A DNA stretch of 10,377 bases, from contig DAOVWW010000022.1 in assembly GCA_030636465.1 (NCBI GenBank), forward strand, positions 1 through 10,377. Reading direction: 5' to 3'. The stretch's first letter is position 1; each line of letters begins with the position of its first letter. This DNA is from Gammaproteobacteria bacterium. GTDB lineage: Bacteria > Pseudomonadota > Gammaproteobacteria > BMS3Bbin11. A model generated the notes under the pieces. The model did not search any database. It was not told the DNA's origin and saw nothing but the letters and a program-made list of their open reading frames with translations. Positions 1 through 6,229 of this stretch are shown in pieces. A program made the translations under genes and the position numbers.

Positions 1-40
1 CTCGTTAGAGCGTCTGGCGAAAACTGCTTCAAAATCCTGA
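1..40 (+). CDS. Possible 3' end of a convergent gene (DUF721/DciA-like?), partial
   Basis: One plus-strand frame (codons from base 2) reads SLERLAKTASKS and stops at TGA 38-40. The short basic and leucine-rich tail resembles the ends of DUF721 (DciA-like) proteins. In several gammaproteobacteria a gene of that family lies next to lpxC, and a convergent gene here would fit. Only 12 residues are visible, and a second plus-strand frame is also open until base 60, so this is a guess from neighbourhood and a very short peptide. The stretch could equally be non-coding. Confidence 0.25.
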   Translation, partial: SLERLAKTASKS

Positions 41-85
41 AAATATCAAACTATAACTGATTCTATATCTGTTCGTTCTTCTGCT

Positions 86-103
86 TGTCGCTACTGTGCG
101 ACA
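86..103 (-). repeat. Short inverted repeat spanning the lpxC stop codon
   Basis: The six-base arms TGTCGC (86-91) and GCGACA (98-103) flank a six-base loop that contains most of the lpxC stop codon. In lpxC mRNA this could form a six-pair hairpin. No run of T follows on either strand, so it is not a standard intrinsic terminator. Bases 41-90 show no other GC-rich stem, so where lpxC transcription ends is not visible. Confidence 0.3.
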
Positions 104-1005
104 GGAACTGCTCCAGAAAATGGAATTGGTGCTTCTTTAGGATCATCGAAAGACACAACTTCATATGCGCTTTCATCGTCTATCAGCTTACGTAATAAAC
201 GATTATTTAACTCATGACCAGACTTATGTGCACTGAACTCACCGATTAAGGGGTGGCCAAGCAAATACAGGTCACCAATCGCATCGAGCACCTTATGCTT
301 GACGAACTCATCTTCATAGCGCAGTCCATCTTCATTGAGGATGTGGTAATTATCCATGACGATAGCATTGTCCAGACTGCCACCACGTGCCAGACCGGCG
401 TTCCTCAGAGCCTCCAGATCATGCATGAAGCCGAAGGTTCTTGCTCTGCTGATTTCTTTTACAAATGACGTAGTGGAAAAGTCGACACTCGCCACCTGTA
501 TAGCATTCTTTATTACAGGGTGGTCAAAATCTATAGTAAACGAAACTTTAAAACCATCTAGCGGCTGAAACTGCGCCCATTTGTCGCCATCTTCCAGCCT
601 AAGCTTCTTCTTAATTCGGATATATTTTTTCGCACTGGTCTGTTCCTGAATTCCAGCTGACTGCAGCAAAAACACAAAAGGACCGGCGCTACCGTCCATA
701 ATTGGAACTTCCGGGGCGGTCAAATCGACATAGGCATTATCAATACCAAGCCCGGCAAAAGCTGACATCAGATGCTCAACCGTTGATATTTTTACACCGT
801 TTTTCACCAGTGAGGTTGATAAACGGGTATCACCGACATTATCCGCAACAGCGGGCACTTCAACAGGTACATCAAGGTCGATACGACGAAATACGATTCC
901 CGTATCGACGGGTGCAGGGCGGAGAGTCAAATAGACTTTTTCCCCGGTGTGAAGTCCAACGCCAGTGGCGCGAATCACATTTTTCAGAGTGCGTTGTTTG
1001 ATCAT
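91..1005 (-). CDS. lpxC: UDP-3-O-acyl-N-acetylglucosamine deacetylase LpxC
   Basis: LpxC is the zinc enzyme that deacetylates UDP-3-O-(R-3-hydroxyacyl)-GlcNAc in the cytoplasm, the committed step of lipid A synthesis. The protein has 304 residues against 305 in E. coli and opens with the same MIKQRTLK. The zinc ligands are visible as His78 (in STVEHL), His237 and Asp241 (in HKVLDAIGD). The catalytic partners Glu77 and His264 (in KSGHELNN) are also present. The SRARTFGF motif sits at 186-193. The ATG start is supported by this N-terminus and by a modest ribosome site (GGGA, eight bases upstream). The reading frame upstream soon meets a stop. The gene follows ftsZ after 173 bases, a gap long enough to hold its own promoter, as in E. 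coli. The C-terminus ends in PVAQ rather than the E. coli AVLA, which matters because FtsH recognises that tail in E. coli. Confidence 0.98.
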   Translation of the reverse strand: MIKQRTLKNVIRATGVGLHTGEKVYLTLRPAPVDTGIVFRRIDLDVPVEVPAVADNVGDTRLSTSLVKNGVKISTVEHLMSAFAGLGIDNAYVDLTAPEVPIMDGSAGPFVFLLQSAGIQEQTSAKKYIRIKKKLRLEDGDKWAQFQPLDGFKVSFTIDFDHPVIKNAIQVASVDFSTTSFVKEISRARTFGFMHDLEALRNAGLARGGSLDNAIVMDNYHILNEDGLRYEDEFVKHKVLDAIGDLYLLGHPLIGEFSAHKSGHELNNRLLRKLIDDESAYEVVSFDDPKEAPIPFSGAVPVAQ

Positions 1006-1087
1006 CTCTTTTGTCCCATTCCAGCTGTATCGTTAAAAAACAGCCCCGAATTTGCGCAGCCTCTATAATTTGCCCATAAAGCGGATA

Positions 1088-1116
1088 ATTCTACACGAAA
1101 TCAAGGGAATTGTGTA
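1088..1116 (-). promoter_or_regulatory. Candidate sigma-70 promoter for lpxC
   Basis: On the minus strand TAGAAT (1088-1093, five of six matches to the -10 consensus) lies 17 bases downstream of TACACA (1111-1116, four of six matches to the -35 consensus). Transcription would begin near 1081 and give a leader of about 75 bases. E. coli lpxC also has a promoter after ftsZ. The match is moderate and the region is AT-rich, so chance is a real possibility. Confidence 0.3.
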
Positions 1117-1138
1117 CTCCAGTTTTGCATCATAAATT

Positions 1139-1157
1139 TGTTGTACAGTAAACAACA
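1139..1157 (-). repeat. Inverted repeat 22 bases after the ftsZ stop
   Basis: On the minus strand TGTTGT and ACAACA form perfect six-base arms around a seven-base centre (TTACTGT). The stem is AT-rich and is not followed by a clean T-run, so it would be a poor terminator. It could be a protein-binding site or a weak 3' hairpin on ftsZ mRNA. Its role is unknown. Confidence 0.35.
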
Positions 1158-1178
1158 GGCATCTTAGTAATTAAGCCC

Positions 1179-2342
1179 TCAATCAGCCTGCCTCCTTAAA
1201 AATGCTGGAATATCCAGATATTCAGAGCCTGTTTCTTCTCCTGGCACAAACTTCTCGCCAACTTTCCGTTCTTTATTTATACGCAGTATGGTTGGCTCTT
1301 CAAGGTCGTTGTAAGTACTCTTTGCTGCCGCCTCATCTGCTGCCTGGCGATGACCACCACGCACCAGGGCTGGCTTTTTATCTACCGCAGCGACATCATC
1401 CAGACCAGTTGCAACCACAGTCACCCTCAGTTCATCTCCCATATCTTCATCGATTACAGCACCGATAACGATAATGGCATCTTCGTGAGTATATTCTGAT
1501 ATTGAATCGCCCACTTCAGAAAACTCTCTCATTGTAATGGTTGAGTTGGCAGTGATATTTACCAGCATGCCACGAGCACCAGAGATGTCGAAACCTTCAA
1601 GGAAGGGACTAAACAGTGCGCCACTGACAGCTTCAGCAGCCCGGTTATCACCTGTTGCTGAACTTGAACCCATCATCGCCTTACCCATTTCCTGCATCAC
1701 AGTAGTGACATCTGCGAAATCGACATTGATCAGGCCCTGGCGTGTAATCAGTTCAGCAATGCCCTGTACTGCACCCTGCAGCACTTCATTTGCCATAGCG
1801 AATGCATCAGTAATCGGTGAGTCTTCTACATCAAGCAATTTTTCATTTGAAATGGTAATCAGGGAATCGACATATTCTGATAGCTCAGCAATCCCTTCAT
1901 CTGCGATTTTCATACGCCGATTGCCTTCAAAACGGAAGGGACGCGAGACAACTGCCACGGTCAATATACCCATCTCTTTCGCCTGCTTGGCGATTACAGG
2001 GGCTGCCCCTGTACCCGTTCCACCGCCCATGCCAGCTGTGATGAACACCATATCAGCGCCTTGCAGAGCCTCTTCTATACGGTCTTTATCTTCCAGCGCA
2101 GCCTGTTTACCTATCTGCGGATCAGCACCAGCTCCCAGACCCTTGGTAAGTTCCGCTCCAATCTGAATAACTGAATGTGCGTTACTGGTATGCAGGGCCT
2201 GCGCATCAGTATTGGCTTTGATAAAATCGACGCCATCAATTTTAGTATGCATCATAAAATCGACTGCATTACCTCCACCACCTCCAACACCGATCACTTT
2301 GATCACGGCCTGTTGATTAGTTGTATCCATTAATTGAAACAT
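1179..2342 (-). CDS. ftsZ: Cell division GTPase FtsZ
   Basis: FtsZ is the tubulin homologue that assembles into the Z ring on the inner face of the membrane and directs septal wall synthesis. The product has 387 residues (383 in E. coli). The glycine-rich N-terminal loop is at about 18-24 and the tubulin signature GGGTGTG at 106-112. The T7 catalytic loop NVDFADV at 206-212 supplies Asp208 and Asp211 to the neighbouring subunit's GTP. A variable linker runs from about 317 to 372 and ends in the conserved tail YLDIPAFLRRQAD, which binds FtsA and ZipA. The ATG start is fixed by the family N-terminus (MFQLMD, E. coli MFEPME) and by a strong ribosome site. One oddity is that the loop before helix H7 (Val172-Phe181) is two residues shorter than in the homologues I recall. 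This fits the one-residue offset of the T7 motif from E. coli numbering despite one extra N-terminal residue. Confidence 0.99.
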   Translation of the reverse strand: MFQLMDTTNQQAVIKVIGVGGGGGNAVDFMMHTKIDGVDFIKANTDAQALHTSNAHSVIQIGAELTKGLGAGADPQIGKQAALEDKDRIEEALQGADMVFITAGMGGGTGTGAAPVIAKQAKEMGILTVAVVSRPFRFEGNRRMKIADEGIAELSEYVDSLITISNEKLLDVEDSPITDAFAMANEVLQGAVQGIAELITRQGLINVDFADVTTVMQEMGKAMMGSSSATGDNRAAEAVSGALFSPFLEGFDISGARGMLVNITANSTITMREFSEVGDSISEYTHEDAIIVIGAVIDEDMGDELRVTVVATGLDDVAAVDKKPALVRGGHRQAADEAAAKSTYNDLEEPTILRINKERKVGEKFVPGEETGSEYLDIPAFLRRQAD

Positions 2343-2348
2343 TTTTAC

Positions 2349-2356
2349 ATCTCCTT
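2349..2356 (-). promoter_or_regulatory. Strong ribosome binding site of ftsZ
   Basis: AAGGAGAT lies six bases before the ftsZ ATG, with the AAGGAG core eight bases away. It is the strongest Shine-Dalgarno match I saw in the window. It contrasts with the poor site of ftsA just upstream, which fits the well-known need for far more FtsZ than FtsA. Confidence 0.8.
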
Positions 2357-2378
2357 TTCGGTGTATTTGTCACTGTCT

Positions 2379-2391
2379 GTATCGTTGATAC
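2379..2391 (-). repeat. Perfect 13-base hairpin in the ftsA-ftsZ gap
   Basis: GTATC and GATAC flank the three-base centre AAC on the minus strand, 36 bases before the ftsZ start. The 65-base gap (2343-2407) otherwise holds only the ftsZ ribosome site. The hairpin is short and may be chance. It overlaps a ten-base word that recurs in the lpxC leader. Confidence 0.3.
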
Positions 2392-2407
2392 TCATTACTT
2401 GAATCTG

Positions 2408-3643
2408 TTAAAAACTTCCTTTAAACCAGCTCTTCATCTTTTGCATGATTGAATTAATTCCAGGCTTCATCGTTTCAGATGATGCCGGATCATTCCGCCT
2501 GCGATTACCAAAATGGATTAGCCCAATTCCGGTTGAATAAATCGGATTACAAATCACTTCCTTAAGCCCTCCCGTATAACGTGGCACACCCAAACGAACG
2601 GGCTGATGAAATACTTCTTCAGCCAGCTCAACCATACCCTGCAATTTCGATGAACCACCCGTCAGCACGATGCCTGAACCTATAAGATCTTCAAAACCAC
2701 TACGGCGTAATTCCGCCAGTACCAGTCCATACATCTCCTCTACCCTTGGCTCAATGACTTCTGCCAGCGTTTGCCTGGCAACTCGCCTCGGCGGCCTGCC
2801 ACCCACACTGGAGGTTTCAAAAACATCAGATGGGTCAGTTAACTGCATCAGGGCGCAGCCATATTTTTTCTTTATTTCTTCAGCAGAATTTGTCGGTGTG
2901 CGTAAGGCGACGGCTATATCATTGGTTATCTGGTCACCTGCTATCGGTATCACGGAGGTGTGTCGTATCGACCCTTCAGTAAACACGGCTATGTCGGTGG
3001 TGCCGCCACCGATATCAACGAGACAGACACCAAGATCTTTTTCATCTTCTTCCAGTACCGCATCACTGGATGCCAGTTGTTCCAGAATTATGTCGTCTAC
3101 TTCAAGACCACAACGCTGGATACACTTAATAATATTTTGAGCCGCACTCACCGCGCCGGTAATAATATGCACCTTGGCTTCAAGACGAACACCGCACATG
3201 CCCACTGGCTCTCTTATGCCATCGAGGGAATCAATGATGAATTCCTGTGGCAGAATATGCAGTATCTTTTGATCTGCTGGTATTGCCATTGCTCGAGCAG
3301 CTTCGATCACACGGTCAACATCACCCTGACCAATTTCTTTATCGCGTACGGCAACGACACCCTGTGAATTAAAACTATTGATGTGCGCACCCGCTATGCC
3401 CGCATAGACAGAATAAATCTGGCAACCTGCCATTAATTCAGCTTCTTCTACAGCACGCTGAATTGATTGCACGGTCGACTCAATATTAGCCACCACGCCA
3501 CGTTTCATGCCACGTGCTGGATGATGTCCAACACCGATAATATCTATCTCGCCATCAGCAGAAACTTCGCCGACAATTGTCAGCACTTTGGATGTGCCGA
3601 TATCGAGGCCGACTATCAAATTGCTTTCATTCTTCTTTATCAT
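2408..3643 (-). CDS. ftsA: Cell division protein FtsA, actin-like Z-ring anchor
   Basis: FtsA is an actin-family ATP-binding protein that tethers FtsZ to the inner membrane and recruits later divisome proteins. It has 411 residues (420 in E. coli). The first phosphate loop is GLDIGTSK (12-19), the second DIGGGTTD (210-217), and the adenosine motif IVLTGGSS is at 325-332. The FtsA-specific 1C domain lies between the phosphate loops at roughly 80-160. GGRPPR and QTLAEVIEPR (281-300) are strongly conserved. The last 15 or so residues (QKMKSWFKGSF) form the amphipathic membrane-targeting helix. The start is certain because an in-frame TAG stands directly before the ATG. No good Shine-Dalgarno lies in the 13 bases between the ftsQ stop and this start, so translation is probably coupled to events upstream. 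Confidence 0.98.
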   Translation of the reverse strand: MIKKNESNLIVGLDIGTSKVLTIVGEVSADGEIDIIGVGHHPARGMKRGVVANIESTVQSIQRAVEEAELMAGCQIYSVYAGIAGAHINSFNSQGVVAVRDKEIGQGDVDRVIEAARAMAIPADQKILHILPQEFIIDSLDGIREPVGMCGVRLEAKVHIITGAVSAAQNIIKCIQRCGLEVDDIILEQLASSDAVLEEDEKDLGVCLVDIGGGTTDIAVFTEGSIRHTSVIPIAGDQITNDIAVALRTPTNSAEEIKKKYGCALMQLTDPSDVFETSSVGGRPPRRVARQTLAEVIEPRVEEMYGLVLAELRRSGFEDLIGSGIVLTGGSSKLQGMVELAEEVFHQPVRLGVPRYTGGLKEVICNPIYSTGIGLIHFGNRRRNDPASSETMKPGINSIMQKMKSWFKGSF

Positions 3644-3657
3644 CTAACCATTACCAT
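3640..3657 (-). other. Possible five-codon mini-ORF joining ftsQ to ftsA
   Basis: The ATG at 3657-3655 overlaps the last base of the ftsQ TAA. The frame reads Met-Val-Met-Val-Arg and then stops at a TGA (3642-3640) that overlaps the ftsA ATG as ATGA. An AAGGTG stretch ten bases upstream of this ATG could serve as its ribosome site, whereas ftsA itself has none. It could pass terminating ribosomes from ftsQ to ftsA. The pattern is exact in the sequence but its use is inference, and two tandem TAATGG units alone could produce it by chance. Confidence 0.2.
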
Positions 3658-4412
3658 TAGCTGTTTACACCTTCTTCTGTACGGCCCCATTTCACTGCAA
3701 AACCGTTTGGATAACGCAGATCTACCGAAATAAGACGCTGATCAAGCTTACCCAATGTCTGCCCATAAGCACGGGTAAAACGAAAAAGCCGCTCTTCCAT
3801 GTCACGTCGGCCTAAACGAATATTTACCTGCTCGTTTCTTTCATCATTTTCTGCAATGAGCTGCCAGGCCCCGCGCTGAGAATATGTCAGCTGCTTTAAC
3901 TTCATTCCGGCATCGCTCAATAAGTTTGCAAACTGGTGATGCCTGAGTTGAACTAAAGTCTGTGTTCCATCTGGACCAGACCAACGAGGAAGATTCCTTA
4001 TCTTTAAATTCGGAATTGATACTATTGCAGCCTCAGAGGTCACCCATAAAGCCTTATTCCATGAAGCAATAAGGCGCTCTTCCTTAACACTCACCTGCAG
4101 GCTATCCGGCCAACGACGGCTAACCGATACATCTGCTACCCAGGGAATCTCTCGCAATGCACTCTCCAGACCCTGCAGGTCTATAGCAAAAAAGTTACCC
4201 CCTATGTAAGGCGATACATTTTGCTGTAAAGCAGATTTTTCAACATGTCTGAATTCACCAATAAAACTAATTCGGCTCACCGGAAACCTGTCAGGCTGCA
4301 AGACATAATCGGCAAACAACAGGATCACTACAACAAATGCAATGAGCAAAGACAGGCTGCTGAGTAAGCTACCTGATTGTTTTTTGCTCATGCTATTGAC
4401 TGAATCAGACAT
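3657..4412 (-). CDS. ftsQ: Cell division protein FtsQ
   Basis: FtsQ is a bitopic inner-membrane protein that links cytoplasmic and periplasmic parts of the divisome and holds the FtsB-FtsL pair. It has 251 residues (276 in E. coli). A short cytoplasmic N-terminus is followed by one membrane segment at about 16-38. The POTRA domain spans about 43-112 (FPVSRISFIGE to SVKEERLIASW, including IPWVADVSVSRRWPDSL). The beta domain follows, with GRRDMEERLFRF (201-212) and VDLRYPNGFAVKW (230-242), the region that meets FtsB in E. coli. The ATG overlaps the end of ddlB by eight bases (ATGTCTGA) and has GGAG seven bases upstream. The protein lacks the glutamine-rich C-terminal tail of the E. coli form. 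One residue of the FtsB-facing strand differs from E. coli. Confidence 0.96.
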   Translation of the reverse strand: MSDSVNSMSKKQSGSLLSSLSLLIAFVVVILLFADYVLQPDRFPVSRISFIGEFRHVEKSALQQNVSPYIGGNFFAIDLQGLESALREIPWVADVSVSRRWPDSLQVSVKEERLIASWNKALWVTSEAAIVSIPNLKIRNLPRWSGPDGTQTLVQLRHHQFANLLSDAGMKLKQLTYSQRGAWQLIAENDERNEQVNIRLGRRDMEERLFRFTRAYGQTLGKLDQRLISVDLRYPNGFAVKWGRTEEGVNS

Positions 4413-5334
4413 TGCTGGTCTCCAGGATTTTCACCACCAGTTGCTGAAAATTCAGTCCTGCTTGCTTTGCCGCCATTGGCACCAAAGAATGAGAGGTCAT
4501 ACCCGGCACAGTATTCACTTCCAGTAAATATGGCCGCTGATCTTTATCCAGTAATACATCCACCCTGCCCCAGCCACTGCATGATGCTAATTCAAATGCC
4601 TTGACGGCCAGTGACTGTACTTCCGCTTCAAGCTCAGCAGACAGACCACATGGACAAATATACGAGGTATTATCACTGACATATTTAGCATCAAAATCGT
4701 AGAACTCGCCTGCAGCTTCCAGCTTAATTACCGGCAGAGCCCTGTCGTCAAGAATGGCGACAGTAAGCTCCGTGCCTGTTATCCATTTTTCAGCCAACAC
4801 TATGTCATCAAGCTGTTTCGCCTGCTGCCAGAACTGCAATAGCTCATCATGATTATTGGCTTTGCTGACCCCCAGGCTTGATCCTTCTCGTGAAGGCTTT
4901 ACGGCCATAGGGTAGCCAATATCACTATCTGCACGGGAACAATCATCTTCATCATGCAGGAACATAAATTCTGGTGTTGGCAAACCTGCGCCTGTCCACA
5001 ATAACTTGCAGCGACCTTTTTCCATAGCGATGGCAGAGCCTAGTACTCCGCTGCCAGTATAGGGCAAGCCAAGGACTTCCAGCGCTCCTTGCATAACGCC
5101 GTCTTCTCCCCAACGACCATGCAGGGCGATAAAGACACGTTTAATCTCGTGCTTCTGTAAATCTCCAAGCACCGATGCATCATTGACATCAAAACCCTGC
5201 GCATCAACACCGGCTTCCAGCAGCGCTTTAAGAACCGCATTACCGGACAACAGGGAAATTTCCCTTTCGCCTGAAGGCCCGCCCATGAGCACAGCGACCT
5301 TGCCAAAATGTTTTTTCAATGCAGGCTCAATCAT
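4405..5334 (-). CDS. ddlB: D-alanine--D-alanine ligase, DdlB type
   Basis: This ATP-grasp enzyme joins two D-alanines in the cytoplasm to make the dipeptide that MurF adds to the peptidoglycan stem. It has 309 residues (306 in E. coli DdlB). Visible motifs are GGPSGEREISLLSG (18-31), LHGRWGEDG (71-79), GLPYTGSGV (89-97), VKPSREGSSLG (145-155), KYVSD (217-221), GWGRVDV (254-260) and LLEVNTVPGMTSHS (270-283). Tyr218 in the omega loop marks a D-Ala-D-Ala ligase rather than a VanA-type D-lactate ligase. Arg257, Asp259, Glu272 and Asn274 match the ATP, metal and phosphate residues of the family. I chose the ATG at 5334 over an in-frame GTG 15 codons earlier because it gives the family length, has GTGAGG about six bases before it, and overlaps murB by eight bases like its neighbours. 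Confidence 0.97.
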   Translation of the reverse strand: MIEPALKKHFGKVAVLMGGPSGEREISLLSGNAVLKALLEAGVDAQGFDVNDASVLGDLQKHEIKRVFIALHGRWGEDGVMQGALEVLGLPYTGSGVLGSAIAMEKGRCKLLWTGAGLPTPEFMFLHDEDDCSRADSDIGYPMAVKPSREGSSLGVSKANNHDELLQFWQQAKQLDDIVLAEKWITGTELTVAILDDRALPVIKLEAAGEFYDFDAKYVSDNTSYICPCGLSAELEAEVQSLAVKAFELASCSGWGRVDVLLDKDQRPYLLEVNTVPGMTSHSLVPMAAKQAGLNFQQLVVKILETSNV

Positions 5335-6229
5335 TGACAGCCTCACCGATAATATGGACTTCCGTCTGCAGCTCGACACCCGTTTTTTCTGCTACAACTT
5401 CCTGCACATGCTTTATCAGGGACTCGATATCTGATGCACTACAGCCCCCGGTGTTGATAATAAAATTTGCATGTTTACCGGAGACCACAGCATTGCCTGA
5501 GCGAGACCCTTTCAGACCGCAGGACTCAATAAGTCTGGCAGCAAAATCACCCGGAGGATTCTTGAATACTGAGCCTGCATTGGCGCTGCCTACAGGCTGA
5601 GACTGATTTCGTTTTTGCAATAAATCTCGCACCCGGCTTTTCGATTCAGCACTGCTGCCCGGTTCCAGTCTGATATTAGCGGCTATAAACCATTCATTTT
5701 CCGGGCCATGAACTGAACGATAATCCACTGAAAAGTCGTCAACCGGACGCTGGGTTCGAATACCGGCTCGGTTAATCATTTCGAGAGAATCTACGATCTG
5801 CCAGGTTTCGTCACCAAATGCACCGGCGTTCATAGTCAGAGCACCACCAAAAAGCCCGGGTATACCTGCCAGGAACTCTGCACCACCAAGGTTATTATTT
5901 GCACAAAAACGCGCGACCCGGGCAGAAGGGATACCCACCTCGACCCGAACCAGTGTGTCATCCACCAAGGAAATATTGTTCATGCCATTTAACATATGGA
6001 TGACTATCCCGCGTATACCGCCATCCAGTACCAGCAGGTTGCTGCCCAGACCCAGCCAGGTCAGTGGCAGTTCGGGATCTGACTCACGCAGGAATATTGC
6101 CAGATCTTCAACATCCGCTGGCTGATAGAAATAATCTGCCGGTCCACCAACACGCCAGGAGGTATGTTTTGCCATCGGCTCGTCTATTAACAAAACGCCT
6201 TTCCAGCTATGTTTATTATCAGTTTTCAT
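5327..6229 (-). CDS. murB: UDP-N-acetylenolpyruvoylglucosamine reductase MurB (short type II)
   Basis: MurB is a cytoplasmic FAD enzyme that uses NADPH to reduce UDP-GlcNAc-enolpyruvate to UDP-MurNAc. At 300 residues it matches the shorter type II form (as in Bacillus) rather than the 342-residue type I enzyme of E. coli. The FAD-binding part includes [11 protein letters not shown] (22-32), GLGSNLLV (60-67) and EFLAGIPG with [12 protein letters not shown] (118-139). Tyr170-Arg171 lies in the substrate pocket. Ser220 in GSVFKNP is the expected proton donor, and Glu290 in the TEVHIIGE tail completes the catalytic set. KHANFIIN (252-259) is typical of the family. The ATG overlaps the murC stop by four bases (ATGA) and follows a clear AGGGGTGG. 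The gene's place between murC and ddlB differs from E. coli, where murB lies elsewhere on the chromosome. Confidence 0.97.
   Translation of the reverse strand: MKTDNKHSWKGVLLIDEPMAKHTSWRVGGPADYFYQPADVEDLAIFLRESDPELPLTWLGLGSNLLVLDGGIRGIVIHMLNGMNNISLVDDTLVRVEVGIPSARVARFCANNNLGGAEFLAGIPGLFGGALTMNAGAFGDETWQIVDSLEMINRAGIRTQRPVDDFSVDYRSVHGPENEWFIAANIRLEPGSSAESKSRVRDLLQKRNQSQPVGSANAGSVFKNPPGDFAARLIESCGLKGSRSGNAVVSGKHANFIINTGGCSASDIESLIKHVQEVVAEKTGVELQTEVHIIGEAVND

Larger units (their letters stand above)
1006..1178 (-). other. ftsZ-lpxC intergenic region and lpxC leader
   Basis: This is the longest gene-free stretch in the window. Reading toward lpxC it holds, in order, an inverted repeat near the ftsZ stop, a weak promoter candidate, an AT-rich stretch and a leader just upstream of the ribosome site. 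In the leader, GCTGT (rc of 1040-1044) could pair with ACAGC (rc of 1024-1028) around an 11-base loop, a weak five-pair hairpin. A T-run lies in that loop, but no stable stem precedes it, so I see no intrinsic terminator separating ftsZ from lpxC. Very short ORFs begin in the first half, but none has a ribosome site. Confidence 0.6.

Noticed and set aside
86..103. Intrinsic terminator after lpxC
   Set aside because: The stem has only six pairs and no T-run follows on either strand.
1024..1047. Terminator between ftsZ and lpxC at the T-run near 1035-1040
   Set aside because: The six T residues follow GGGGCTG, but no complementary arm lies upstream; the only pairing places the T-run in the loop.
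1100..1162. Short leader peptides after ftsZ (ten codons from an ATG near 1162 and a similar one after it)
   Set aside because: Neither has a ribosome site or a recognisable regulatory codon run, and such short ORFs are expected by chance.
1537..2166. Long plus-strand ORF of 209 codons opposite ftsZ
   Set aside because: It lies wholly antisense to a strongly conserved gene, has a low-complexity Ser/Ala/Pro composition typical of such shadows, and resembles no family I know; other plus-strand ORFs inside the operon were dismissed likewise.
5335..5379. GTG at 5379 as the start of ddlB
   Set aside because: It would add 15 residues inside murB with no family match; the ATG at 5334 gives the usual length and has GTGAGG before it.
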